Assembly (NCBI GenBank): GCA_963746325.1
Contig: CAVVBC010000001.1
Span: 62,001-126,000, forward strand
Origin: RPQJ01 sp963746325
GTDB lineage: Bacteria; Pseudomonadota; Gammaproteobacteria; Steroidobacterales; Steroidobacteraceae
Length of the DNA stretch: 64,000 nucleotides
Direction: 5' to 3'
Under the pieces are notes generated by a model, which searched no databases, was not told where the DNA came from, and was given only the letters and a program-made list of their open reading frames with translations. The position numbers were made by a program, and so were the translations under genes. Positions 49,651 to 58,616 of this stretch are shown in pieces; the first letter of the stretch is position 1, and each line of letters starts with the position of its first letter.

Positions 49651-50189
49651 CAGATTACGGGGGTCCCGACGCGGTCGTTTACTGCGGGACGGCTGCGCTT
49701 CTCTTTTTCGAGCTTCTTGCGGATGCGGTTGCGCTTGAGCTCGGACAGGTAATCGACGAACAGCTTGCCGTCGAGGTGGTCGAGTTCGTGCTGGATGCAC
49801 ACCGACAGCAGCCCGGTAGCCTCGAATTCGAACGGCTTGCCGTCGCGGTCGAGCGCTCGCACGCGGATCGTCTCGGCACGGGCGGTGGGGGTATCGAACA
49901 CGCCAGGCACGGACAGGCAGCCTTCCTCGACCTGCAGCGAGCCGTCACGCTCGATGATCTGCGGGTTGACCAGGACCAGCGGCGCGGTCTTGTCCTGGCT
50001 CACGTCGATGACGACCAGGCGCTGGTGGAAATCGACCTGCGTGGCCGCGAGCCCGATGCCTGGCGCGGCGTACATGGTCTCGAACATGTCGTCGATCTGC
50101 CGACGCAATTGCTCGTCCACGCGCTCGACTGGCACCGCCTTGATCCGCAGCCGGGGGTCTGGATATTCGAGGATGGTGAGCTTCGCCAT
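49650..50189 (-). CDS. def: Peptide deformylase
   Basis: Def removes the N-formyl group from new proteins. The 179-residue metalloenzyme has all three motifs: GIGLAATQV, EGCLSVPG with the metal-binding Cys, and QHELDHLDG with the HExxH pair. ATG at 50189. The last codon overlaps the fmt start. It is divergent from lysM with a 177-bp spacer, as usual in gammaproteobacteria. The basic tail (RNRIRKKLEKEKRSRP) is longer than in E. coli. Confidence 0.95.
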   Translation of the reverse strand: MAKLTILEYPDPRLRIKAVPVERVDEQLRRQIDDMFETMYAAPGIGLAATQVDFHQRLVVIDVSQDKTAPLVLVNPQIIERDGSLQVEEGCLSVPGVFDTPTARAETIRVRALDRDGKPFEFEATGLLSVCIQHELDHLDGKLFVDYLSELKRNRIRKKLEKEKRSRPAVNDRVGTPVI

Positions 50190-50366
50190 TCTTTCGAAAA
50201 TACTGCTAAAGTGATGTCACGCTTGAATTTAATGACCAAAAAACGGCTGCTGGGCACCCGTCGCCGTCCAGCGGCATGGCGCGACTGAGACGTGGTCGGC
50301 AGCGGCCGCCGGGCAGGCCGGATTATAAGGCGACGGTCGCGACCCCGATACCCGATGGAGAGAGGG

Positions 50367-51596
50367 ATGGCTCGTACCCTTCGACTTGAATCCGCCACGC
50401 TGCAACCGCGGCGCTGGATGCATGCGTTACTGCTTGCCGCAGCCGTAGCCGGCCTGGGAGCAGGCACCGCCGTCCCCGAGGTCGCTTTGGCCCAGGCCAC
50501 GGCCGACCGCTCGATGTCCGTGCCGATAGCGCCGAACGCGCCCGAGCGTTATGTCGTCCAGAAAGGCGACACCCTGTGGGACATCAGCGGCATGTACCTC
50601 AAGGACCCGTGGTACTGGCCGGAGATCTGGCACGTCAACCCGTCCATCCAGAACCCGCACCTGATCTACCCGGGTGACGTGCTGTTCTTCTCGTACGTCG
50701 ACGGCAAGCCGCGCGTCACGCTCGAAGCCGCGAGCGCCATGCGACTCTCGCCTGAAGTCCGCACCTCGCCGCTGAATGGCGCGATCCGGGCCATCCCCTA
50801 CGACCTGCTGATGGACTTCGTCGGCCGGCCGAGCCTGCTCAGCAAGGAAGACGTCAAGAACGAACCGTACGTGATCGGCATGCGCGATCGCCACATTGTC
50901 GGTTCCACCACCAACGAAGTGTATGCGCGCGGCCTCGGCGACCCCGCCGCGGGCACGCGTTACAACATCGTTGCGGTCGGCGAAAAGCTCTACGACCCGG
51001 ACGACGGCGACCTGCTCGGTTACATCGGCCACTATGCCGGCACGACTGCCGTCATCCAGTCCACCGGTGCGGTCGTGCCAGGGAGCGACTCGGTCCGCAG
51101 CATGCGGCGCGAAGAGCCGCTGACGCACATGCGCGTGGTCGAGATCGGACGCGAAATCATGCAGGGCGACAAGGTGTTTCCCGCGGAGGCGAGCATCGGT
51201 GCGGACTTCGTCCCGTCGCCGCCGTCGAACGAAGCGATCCTCGGCCAGATCATCGCGGTGGTCGACGGAGTGCACGCGGCTGGCAAGTACCAGGTGGTCG
51301 CGATCAACCGTGGCAAGCAGCACGGGCTCGTGCCGGGCAACGCGCTCGGCGTGTTCTACCGCGGCGAACTGATCCGCGATCGCTTCGATCGCCAGAATTG
51401 GTCGGCATTCACGGCCAACTACGACAAAGTGCGCCTGCCAGACGAGCGCAGCGCGACGATCATGTTGTTCACGGTCGAGGACCGCATGAGCTACGGCCTC
51501 GTCGTGCAGTCGTCGCAGGTCATCAACCGGGGCGACTTCATCGCGCATCCGCAGCTGGGCCACAAGGAAGGCGGGAGCACCGACTTCGCGAGGTGA
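50367..51596 (+). CDS. LysM-domain peptidoglycan-binding protein
   Basis: A 409-residue exported protein. A hydrophobic signal (WMHALLLAAAVAGLGAG, cleavage near LAQA) is followed by a LysM domain (about 62-110; RYVVQKGDTLWDISGMYLKD, YWPEIWHVNP, LIYPGDVL) that binds glycan chains. The rest is a large domain found in the LysM proteins encoded between def and dprA in gammaproteobacteria; it has no assigned activity. The start ATG follows GGAGAGAGGG. A hairpin that looks like a terminator comes 52 nt after its stop. Confidence 0.9.
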   Translation: MARTLRLESATLQPRRWMHALLLAAAVAGLGAGTAVPEVALAQATADRSMSVPIAPNAPERYVVQKGDTLWDISGMYLKDPWYWPEIWHVNPSIQNPHLIYPGDVLFFSYVDGKPRVTLEAASAMRLSPEVRTSPLNGAIRAIPYDLLMDFVGRPSLLSKEDVKNEPYVIGMRDRHIVGSTTNEVYARGLGDPAAGTRYNIVAVGEKLYDPDDGDLLGYIGHYAGTTAVIQSTGAVVPGSDSVRSMRREEPLTHMRVVEIGREIMQGDKVFPAEASIGADFVPSPPSNEAILGQIIAVVDGVHAAGKYQVVAINRGKQHGLVPGNALGVFYRGELIRDRFDRQNWSAFTANYDKVRLPDERSATIMLFTVEDRMSYGLVVQSSQVINRGDFIAHPQLGHKEGGSTDFAR

Positions 51597-51647
51597 CCCG
51601 CTGCCGCGGCTGCACGCCAGTTCCTGCGCGTTCAGCCCAGTTTTACC

Positions 51648-51686
51648 AGAGCCTGCCGGGAGCGATGCCCGGTAGGCTCTTTGCTT
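51648..51686 (+). terminator. 13-bp hairpin ahead of dprA (terminator or RBS-masking)
   Basis: Stem AGAGCCTGCCGGG (51648-51660) / CCCGGTAGGCTCT (51668-51680) with one G-T pair and a 7-nt loop, followed by TTGCTT and then the dprA ATG at 51687. It can end lysM transcripts. The right arm also contains GGTAGG, the only plausible dprA ribosome site, so a transcript crossing it would have that site paired. Confidence 0.7.
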
Positions 51687-52812
51687 ATGGACGACCTGCA
51701 ACGGTGGCTCGCGCTGGCACACGCCCCGGGCCTGCACGCGGGGCAACTGCAGGAATGGCTCGCGCAAGGGGCGCAGCCTGACGACCTGCTGCGGCAGTCC
51801 AGGCCTGCGTTAGCGGCTCTCGGCCTGGGCCGCGCAGCCACCGACGCATTGCTCCAGCCCGATGCAGCTGCCATCGCAACCGATCTCGCCTGGCTCGCAG
51901 GCCACCCGCAACGCGCGCTGGTGTGCTGGGGTGCGGCGGATTACCCGCCCCTGCTGTCGCAGATTCCCGATGCACCGCTGGTGCTGTACCTCGAAGGCGA
52001 CGTGGGCGCGTTGTCCCTGCCGCAGCTCGCAATCGTCGGCAGCCGCAATCCCACCGCGCCTGGCCGCGACACCGCAACGCAGTTCGCCCGTCACCTGGCG
52101 CTGGCCGGCTTCGCGATCACGAGCGGCCTGGCACTGGGCATCGACGCGGCCGCCCATCGTGGCGCATTACAAGCCAATGCCCGCACCGTGGCGGTGGTGG
52201 GTCGCGGGCTCGACGCCGTCTATCCGCATGAGAATGCAGGCCTCGCCCGCGAGATCGTCGCGCGCGGCGGTGCCTGCGTGACCGACCTGCCCATCGGCAC
52301 GCCCCCGCTCAAGCAGAACTTCCCGCGCCGCAACAGGATCCTGAGCGGGCTGGCCGTAGGCACGCTGGTGGTCGAGGCGGCCCTGCAGAGCGGCTCCCTG
52401 ATCACGGCCCGGTTGGCGGCGGAGCACGGGCGGGAGGTCTTCGCGATTCCGGGCTCGATCCACAACCCCTTGGTCCGCGGCTGCCACCGCTTGTTGCGCC
52501 AGGGCGCGCAAGTTGGTCGAGACGGTGGACGACATATTCGCCGAAATAGAGCCAATCATCGCCGAAATAAAGCATAACGCCACCGAAAAAGACCGTGGCA
52601 GGCCGAGCCCCGGAGCCCCGCGGTTGGACAAGGAGTATGAAATCCTGTTAGATGCGCTCGGCTTCGAAACCGCCGGACTCGACACACTCGTGGTCCGGAC
52701 GGGTCTACAAGCCGGTGCTGTAGCCTCGATGCTGCTGATCCTCGAGCTCGATGGCCGGGTCCAACAGCAGCCAGGCGGACGATTCTGCCGCCGGTTGCCG
52801 GGGAAGGTGTAA
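51687..52812 (+). CDS. dprA: DNA processing protein DprA (one frame change near 52509)
   Basis: DprA loads RecA onto incoming single-stranded DNA in transformation. The Rossmann domain shows VGSRNPTAPGRDTA, TSGLALGIDAAAHRGAL, VVGRGLDAVYPHENAGL and EHGREVFAIPGSIHNPLVRGCHRLLRQGA. The frame then changes: KLVETVDDIFAEIEP and the C-terminal winged-helix domain (about 300-374; LDKEYEILLDALGFE) are one frame on. Removing one C at 52509 joins GA to KLVE exactly as in homologues and gives 374 residues. ATG 51687 is preferred over TTG 51681. The stop overlaps the smg start (TAATG). Confidence 0.9.
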
Positions 52813-53291
52813 TGAAGGAAGGCGTTCTCGACATCCTGATCTACCTGTTCGAGAACTACTTTGACGCCGAGACCGAAGACGGCTTCGAACCCGACCGCGA
52901 GACACTCAAGCTCGAGCTCGAAAAGGCCGGTTTCCCGGTTTCCGAAGTAGAACGGGCGTTGTGCTGGCTGGAAGACCTGGCCGCGGATCCTGACCGTCTG
53001 CACCCGACGCCGACGACGCGGGCCATCCGGGTCTTCGCCGCGCTCGAGCAGGCACGGCTGGATACGGACTGCCGTGGCTACCTGTTCCATCTGGAACAGG
53101 TGGGCATCCTGTCGCCGACGCAGCGCGAGCTGGTCATCGACCGCCTCATGGCGCTCGAGGGCGATGAGATCGACATCGACAAGTTGAAATGGGTGGTGCT
53201 GATGGTGCTCTTCAGCCAGCCCGGGCAGGAGACCGCGTTCTCCCGCATGGAAGACCTGGTATTCGAGGATCGCAGCGGAGCGATCCACTGA
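52812..53291 (+). CDS. smg: Smg protein (DUF494)
   Basis: A 159-residue Smg/DUF494 protein: MKEGVLDILIYLFENYF at the start, GFPVSEVERALCWLEDL, and KWVVLMVLFSQPGQETAF near the end. The family lies between dprA and topA in many beta- and gammaproteobacteria and its function is unknown. It is coupled to dprA (TAATG). A heptamer hairpin begins 2 nt after its stop. Confidence 0.93.
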   Translation: MKEGVLDILIYLFENYFDAETEDGFEPDRETLKLELEKAGFPVSEVERALCWLEDLAADPDRLHPTPTTRAIRVFAALEQARLDTDCRGYLFHLEQVGILSPTQRELVIDRLMALEGDEIDIDKLKWVVLMVLFSQPGQETAFSRMEDLVFEDRSGAIH

Positions 53292-53292
53292 G

Positions 53293-53389
53293 GGAAGGGA
53301 TTAGGGATTAGGGAATAGGGATTAGTCGGAAGGCCGAGGAGCGATGCAGCTTCTTGCTAACCCCTAACCCCTATTCCCTAACCCCTTCC
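53293..53389. repeat. Heptamer hairpin, copy 4
   Basis: Left arm 53293-53325 starts GGAAGGGATTAGGGATTAGG and goes on GAATAGGGATTAG. Right arm 53357-53389 (CTAACCCCTAACCCCTATTC and on) is its imperfect reverse complement. The left arm is followed by TCGGA, also seen after copies 5 and 6. It lies between smg and topA, and a separate small palindrome GCCGCGG-acc-CCCGCGGC (53401-53419) stands between it and the topA start. Confidence 0.82.
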
Positions 53390-53435
53390 GTCTTCCGTCT
53401 GCCGCGGACCCCCGCGGCATGTTTTTTTAAGGGAC

Positions 53436-55897
53436 ATGACCAAGAATCTCGTCATCGTCGAGTCGCCCGCCAAGGCCAAGACCATCAAGAAGTACCTGGG
53501 CAAGGACTTCGAGGTGATGGCGTCGTATGGCCACGTGCGCGATCTCGTGCCCAAGGAGGGCGCCGTCGACCCCACGCGCAAGTTCGCGATGCGCTGGGAA
53601 CTCATCGAAAAGAACAAGAAGCACGTCGACGCGATCACGCGTGCGGTCAAGAAAGCCGACGCGCTTTACCTCTCGACCGACCCTGACCGCGAAGGAGAAG
53701 CGATCTCCTGGCATCTGCAGCAGCTGCTGCAGGAAGCGGGCGCGCTCGAGGGCAAGACCGTCCATCGCAGCGTGTTCTACGAGATCACCAAGAACGCCGT
53801 GCAGGAAGCCGTGAACCAGCCGCGCGAGATCGCGGACGAACTGGTGAAGGCCTACCTCGCGCGCCGCGCGCTCGATTTCCTGGTGGGCTTCAACCTCTCG
53901 CCGCTGCTGTGGAAAAAGGCCGGGCTCTCCGGCGCATCCGCCGGCCGCGTGCAGAGCCCTGCCCTGCGCATGATCTGCGAGCGCGAGGAAGAGATCCTTG
54001 CCTTCAAGCCGCGCGAATACTGGTCGATCGACGCGCAGGCCGCCAAGGATGCCGCGAACTTCACCGCCAAGCTCACCCAACTGGGCGGCGAGAAGGTCGA
54101 GCAGTTCACCGTCACCGACGCGGGCGGCGCGGATGCCGCCAGGCAGAAGCTCGAACGCGACGCGAACGGCCTGCTCGTCGTCGCCAACGTCGAGAAGAAA
54201 CAGCGCAAGCGCAACCCGTCGCCGCCTTTCACCACGTCGACGCTGCAGCAGGAAGCTGCGCGCAAGCTCGGCTTCGGCGCGCAACGCACGATGCGCATCG
54301 CGCAGCGGCTTTACGAAGGCGTGGACTTCGGCGAAGGCCCCGTCGGCCTCATTACCTACATGCGTACCGACTCCGTCAGCCTCGGCGCCGACGCGATCAA
54401 CGAGATCCGCGGTGTCATCCGCAAGCTGTACGGTGCGGATGCGCTGCCCGGCGCGCCCTCGCCTGTACAAGACGAAATCGAAGAACGCGCAGGAGGCGCA
54501 CGAAGGCGTGCGCCCGACCGAAGCCAGCCGCACGCCGGAACAGCTCGCCGGCAAGATCGAGGCCGACGAGCACAAGCTCTACACGCTGATCTGGCGCCGC
54601 GCGGTCGCGAGCCAGATGGAAGCCGCGGTGTTCGATACCGTGGCCGTCGACCTGGCCGCCGGCCCCGGCAACATGTTCCGCGCCAATGGCTCGACGCTGC
54701 TCTCGCCCGGGTTCCTCGCGGTCTATCGCGAAAGCTTCGACGACGTCACGCTCAATGCGGACGACGACGAGAACCGCCTGCTGCCCGCGCTGGAGAAGGG
54801 CGACCAGGTGCGGCTGCTGTCGATCGAGACCGAGCAGCATTTCACCGAGCCGCCCCCGCGCTATTCGGAAGCGAGCCTGGTCAAGGCGCTCGAAGAACAC
54901 GGCATCGGCCGGCCGTCGACCTATGCCAGCATCATCCAGACGCTGCTCTACAAGAAGTATTGCGAGCTGGTGAACAAGCGCTTCATACCCAGCGACCTCG
55001 GCAAGATCGTGAGCCGCTTCCTCACCGGCAACTTCGAGCGCTACGTCGATTACGGCTTCACCGCCGCGATGGAAGACGAGCTCGACAACATCTCGCGCGG
55101 CGAGGAAGACTGGCTGCCGATGCTCGAGCGCTTCTGGGAAGACCTCAAGAAGCAGGTCGACGACGTGAACGCGAACGTCACGCGCTCGGACGTCGCGATG
55201 GAGCGCCCGCTCGGCATCGACCCGGTGTCCGGCCGTCCCGTGAGCGTGCGTTACGGCCGCTTCGGCGCGTTCGCGCAGATCGGCACGCGCGAAGACGAAG
55301 AGAAGCCCAAGTTCGCGAGCCTGAAACCGGGCCAGCGCATGGACGACCTGACGCTCGAGCTCGCGCTCGAGCTGTTCCAGCTGCCGCGCACGCTGGGCGA
55401 CTGGGAAGACGGCTATCCGATCAAGGTGGCGGTCGGCCGCTTCGGCCCGTACGTGCAGTTCGGCGCCAAGAAGTATGCCTCGCTCAAGAAAGAAGACGAT
55501 CCGTACACCGTCACGCTGGAACGCGCGCTCGAGATCATCCGCGAGAAGCAGACGATCGAGGCGAACCGGATCATCAAGGAGTTTGCCGACGCCGGCATCC
55601 AGGTGCTGAACGGCCGCTATGGCCCGTACATCACCGACGGCAAGAAGAACGGCAAGATCCCGAAGGATCGCGAGCCGGCTTCGCTGACGCTCGAGGAGTG
55701 CCAGGCGTTGATCGCGGCGGCGCCCGAGCGCGGCGCCAATCGCTGGGGACGCAAGACCGCCGCCAAGACCACGGACAAGAAGGCGACCGCCGACAGCTGA
55801 CGTGGCGCCCAAGAAGACTGCGGCCAGGAAGAAGGCTGCAGCGCCGAAGAAAAAGGCTGCGGCCAAGCGCAAGACTGCGGTCAAGAAGTCCGCCTGA
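53436..55897 (+). CDS. topA: DNA topoisomerase I (frame changes near 54456 and 55797)
   Basis: TopA relaxes negative supercoils. The Toprim domain has VESPAKAKTIKKYLG and DPDREGEAIS; the catalytic tyrosine is in ITYMRTDSVSL. The frame changes near 54456, where dropping one C joins DALPGA to PRLYKTKSKNAQEAHEGVRP. The rest includes GIGRPSTYASIIQTL and C-terminal topoisomerase repeats (GRFGPYVQFGAKKYASLK), not zinc fingers. An apparent stop at 55798 is followed in the next frame by a lysine-rich tail (VAPKKTAARKKAAAPKKKAA); dropping one C at 55797 fuses it on, giving about 819 residues. Such basic tails are normal in this TopA subtype. An essential gene broken twice points to sequence error. Confidence 0.92.
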
Positions 55898-55925
55898 GGT
55901 CGCGCGCAGCGCGGGTGAGGGTTAT
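55893..55925 (+). repeat. Bipartite palindromic repeat, copy 3 (partial)
   Basis: GAGGTCGCGCGCAGCGCGGG followed by TGAGGG, the same core as at 14986-15043 and 20982-21035. Only the second stem (GCGCG/CGCGC type) is kept; the first stem is missing. The TGA that ends the lysine-rich TopA tail lies at its left edge. It fills most of the 63-bp gap before hemF. Confidence 0.7.
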
Positions 55926-55960
55926 CTTGCGCGCGGTACAGAAGCACTGAGGCACCCGGG

Positions 55961-56896
55961 ATGAGCAGCAACGCCACACCCTCCACGTCCGTCGTGATCG
56001 ACTACCTGCGCGGGCTGCACGACCGTATCACCCATGCGCTGGAGCAGGTGGACGGGGGCGCGGCGTTCCGGCGCGACACCTGGCAACGTCCTGAAGGCGG
56101 CGGTGGCGAATCACGCGTGCTGCGCGACGGCGCGGTGTTCGAGCAGGCCGGCATCAATTTCTCGCACGTCATGGGCGGCAAGCTGCCTGCCTCCGCCACT
56201 GCGCAGCGCCCTGAACTCGCGGGCGCCAGCTTCGAGGCGACGGGCGTGTCGCTCGTGATCCATCCGCGCAACCCGTACGTGCCGACCTCGCATGCCAACG
56301 TCCGTTTCTTCATGGCGATCAAGGACGGCCAGCCCGCGGCCTGGTGGTTTGGCGGCGGCTTCGACCTGACGCCGTACTACCCGTTCGACGAAGACGTGCT
56401 GCACTGGCATCGCACGTCGCGAGCCGCGTGCGAACCGTTCGGCGCCGACGTGTACCCGAAGTACAAGGACTGGTGCGATCGCTATTTCTACCTGAAGCAC
56501 CGCAACGAAACGCGCGGCGCCGGCGGACTGTTCTTCGACGACCTGAACGAATGGGGCTTCGAGCGCTCGTTCGCGTTCATGCAGAGCGTGGGCGACCACT
56601 ACGTGCCCGCGTACCTGCCGATCGTCGAGCAGCGCAAGGACACCCCCTACGGCGAGCGCGAGCGCAACTTCCAGCTGTATCGTCGCGGACGTTACGTCGA
56701 GTTCAACCTGGTCTACGACCGCGGCACGATCTTCGGCCTGCAGACGGGCGGCCGCATCGAATCCATCCTGATGTCGCTGCCGCCGCTGGTGCGCTGGGAG
56801 TACGACTACAAGCCGGCGCCAGGCACGCCGGAAGCCCGGCTCTACGACGATTTTCTGCGGCCGCGCGACTGGCTTGCCGAACCAGCCCCGCGGTAG
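55961..56896 (+). CDS. hemF: Oxygen-dependent coproporphyrinogen III oxidase
   Basis: HemF converts coproporphyrinogen III to protoporphyrinogen IX with O2 in haem synthesis. The 311-residue protein shows the family stretches FEQAGINFSHVMGGKLP, HPRNPYVPTSHANVRFF, WWFGGGFDLTPYYPF and GRYVEFNLVYDRGTIFGLQT. Length is typical. It lies close to hemB (58617), but rlmJ and the minus-strand tag gene come between. The presence of HemF shows an aerobic life style. Confidence 0.95.
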   Translation: MSSNATPSTSVVIDYLRGLHDRITHALEQVDGGAAFRRDTWQRPEGGGGESRVLRDGAVFEQAGINFSHVMGGKLPASATAQRPELAGASFEATGVSLVIHPRNPYVPTSHANVRFFMAIKDGQPAAWWFGGGFDLTPYYPFDEDVLHWHRTSRAACEPFGADVYPKYKDWCDRYFYLKHRNETRGAGGLFFDDLNEWGFERSFAFMQSVGDHYVPAYLPIVEQRKDTPYGERERNFQLYRRGRYVEFNLVYDRGTIFGLQTGGRIESILMSLPPLVRWEYDYKPAPGTPEARLYDDFLRPRDWLAEPAPR

Positions 56897-56962
56897 CGTC
56901 CCTATCGCCATCGCGGGCGATGCCAATTTCTCGCGAGACCCGGGCATCCGGATCGGTCGAAC

Positions 56963-57814
56963 ATGAATTATCGACACGCCTTCCATGCGGGCAACTTTGC
57001 GGACGTGCTCAAGCACGTCGTGCTCATCATGCTCGTCGAGCACCTGAAGCGGAAAGCCACGCCTTTTTTCTACCTTGATACGCATGCGGGCGGCGGCACC
57101 TACGACCTGAGCCTCGGCGAGTCGCAGCGCAGCGGCGAGTACAAGAACGGCATCGGGCGCCTGCTCGAGTTTCCGGAAGCAGCGCTGGCTCCGGAACTTG
57201 CGCAGTACGTGCGCCTGGTCAAGGAATGCGCCGGGCCCGGTCGCAGCGCAATCACCGCCTACCCCGGCTCGCCGACGATCGTCGCGAGCATGCGGCGACC
57301 GACCGATCGCATGGTGCTCGCCGAAACCCATGCGCGCGAGGCCCAGGCACTGCGCTCCTCGCTGGGGCGGCAGAAGCTCGTGTCGATCCTGGAGAGCGAC
57401 GGCTACGAAGCGATCAAGGCGCAGGTGCCGCCGCGCGAGAAGCGCGGCCTCGTGCTGATCGATCCGCCGTTCGAATCCGACGCAGAGTTCGACACGATCC
57501 TGTCCGCCCTCGAGCAGGGCTACGAGCGCTGGCCGACCGGCACGTTCTGCATCTGGTATCCGCTCACGGAGCGCGCCGCACCGCTGCGGTTCCGCCGCAA
57601 CCTCGAGGGCTCCGGCATCCGCAAGGTGCTCGACGTCACCTTGAGCGTCATGCCGGACGATTCGCCGGTGGGCATGCGCGGGTCGGGCCTGGTGATCGTG
57701 AACCCGCCGTGGCTGCTGGATGAGCGGCTCGCCGAGCTGCTGCCGGACCTGCATCGGCTGCTCGTGCCCGACGCGACCGGCGGCGTGGGCGTCGAATGGT
57801 GGGTGGGGGAGTGA
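56963..57814 (+). CDS. rlmJ: 23S rRNA (adenine2030-N6)-methyltransferase RlmJ
   Basis: RlmJ methylates A2030 of 23S rRNA. The 283-residue protein starts MNYRHAFHAGNFADVLKHV, the family signature, and has YLDTHAGGGTYDL for SAM binding and VLIDPPFE, the DPP(Y/F) catalytic motif of N6-adenine methyltransferases. The stop is 1 nt before the left arm of a heptamer hairpin; the convergent tag gene ends inside the right arm. Confidence 0.95.
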   Translation: MNYRHAFHAGNFADVLKHVVLIMLVEHLKRKATPFFYLDTHAGGGTYDLSLGESQRSGEYKNGIGRLLEFPEAALAPELAQYVRLVKECAGPGRSAITAYPGSPTIVASMRRPTDRMVLAETHAREAQALRSSLGRQKLVSILESDGYEAIKAQVPPREKRGLVLIDPPFESDAEFDTILSALEQGYERWPTGTFCIWYPLTERAAPLRFRRNLEGSGIRKVLDVTLSVMPDDSPVGMRGSGLVIVNPPWLLDERLAELLPDLHRLLVPDATGGVGVEWWVGE

Positions 57815-57815
57815 G

Positions 57816-57913
57816 GGAAGTGAATAGGGAATAGTGAGTAGTGAATAGTCGGAGTCGTGCCTGGTTCCACCCACTACCCACCATTCACCACTCATTACCC
57901 ATTACTCACTTCC
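57816..57913. repeat. Heptamer hairpin, copy 5 (GTGAATA variant)
   Basis: Left arm 57816-57848 (GGAAGTGAATAGGGAATAGT and on to GTGAATAG) and right arm about 57881-57913 (CCATTCACCACTCATTACCC and on to CACTTCC) pair imperfectly. TCGGAG follows the left arm. The arms are more diverged in sequence but keep the 7-nt period. The last residues (EEVSNG) and the stop of tag, at 57895, lie in the right arm. Confidence 0.75.
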
Positions 57914-58516
57914 TCGTGCCGGAAGCACGTCACGACGTGGTCATTGACCATGCCCGTCGCCTGCATGTGCGCGTACATGATCGTCGAGCCGACGAACTTG
58001 AACCCGCGGCGCAGCAGGTCCTTGGACAGAGCATCCGATTCCGCTGTCTTCGCCGGCACCTGTGACATCTCGCGCCAGCGATTGACGATCGGCTTGCCGC
58101 CCACGAACGCCCAGCTGTACTCGGCGAAGCTGCCGAACTCCTCCTGCACCTGCAGAAAGCAGCGCGCGTTGGTGATCGCGGACGCGATCTTGAGCCGGTT
58201 GCGCACGATGCCGGGGAACTGCAGCAGCTTCTCGACCTTGCGGGTGTCGAAGCGCGCGACCTTCACCGGATCGAAATCCGCGAACGACTGCCGATAGCCC
58301 TCGCGCTTGCGCAGGATGGTCGACCAGCTCAGGCCGGCCTGGGCGCCCTCCAGGATCAGGAACTCGAACAGCGCGCCGGTCGTCGTGGACGGGCACGCCC
58401 CACTCCTGGTCGTGGTAGGCGATGTATTCGGCACTCATGCCGGCATACGACCAGCCGCAGCGCGGGCGCGCGTCCGGGGCGAATCCAGAGGCGGGGTTGG
58501 GCTTTTTCGTGCTCAT
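57895..58516 (-). CDS. tag: DNA-3-methyladenine glycosylase I (one frame change near 58375)
   Basis: Tag excises 3-methyladenine from alkylated DNA. The N-terminal part (58516 to about 58376) reads PRCGWSYAGMSAEYIAYHDQ and EWGVPVHDD. After one frame change it continues ALFEFLILEGAQAGLSWSTI and on to HVVTCFRH. Removing one base near 58375 (one extra C after G on this strand) joins HDDR to ALFEFL and gives about 206 residues, the normal size. The zinc-binding Cys and His of RCGWS and YHDQEWG and the H-x3-C of HVVTC are all present. A working enzyme is likely. The C-terminus runs into a heptamer repeat. Confidence 0.9.
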
Positions 58517-58616
58517 GGGCGGATTCTGCCCCGGCCGCTGCGGCTTTTGCGTTCTTTTCGCGGCGGGTCCCGCTCGGGTATAAAGGCTGGATTCCTGAAG
58601 AAAAAGCGCCCCAACC

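Noticed and set aside
54440..54470. Programmed ribosomal frameshift in topA
   Set aside because: No slippery heptamer is present, and similar breaks with the same extra-C context occur in many unrelated genes.
54415..55986. Minus-strand open frame (523 codons) opposite topA
   Set aside because: Antisense shadow; topA on the plus strand has all domain motifs.
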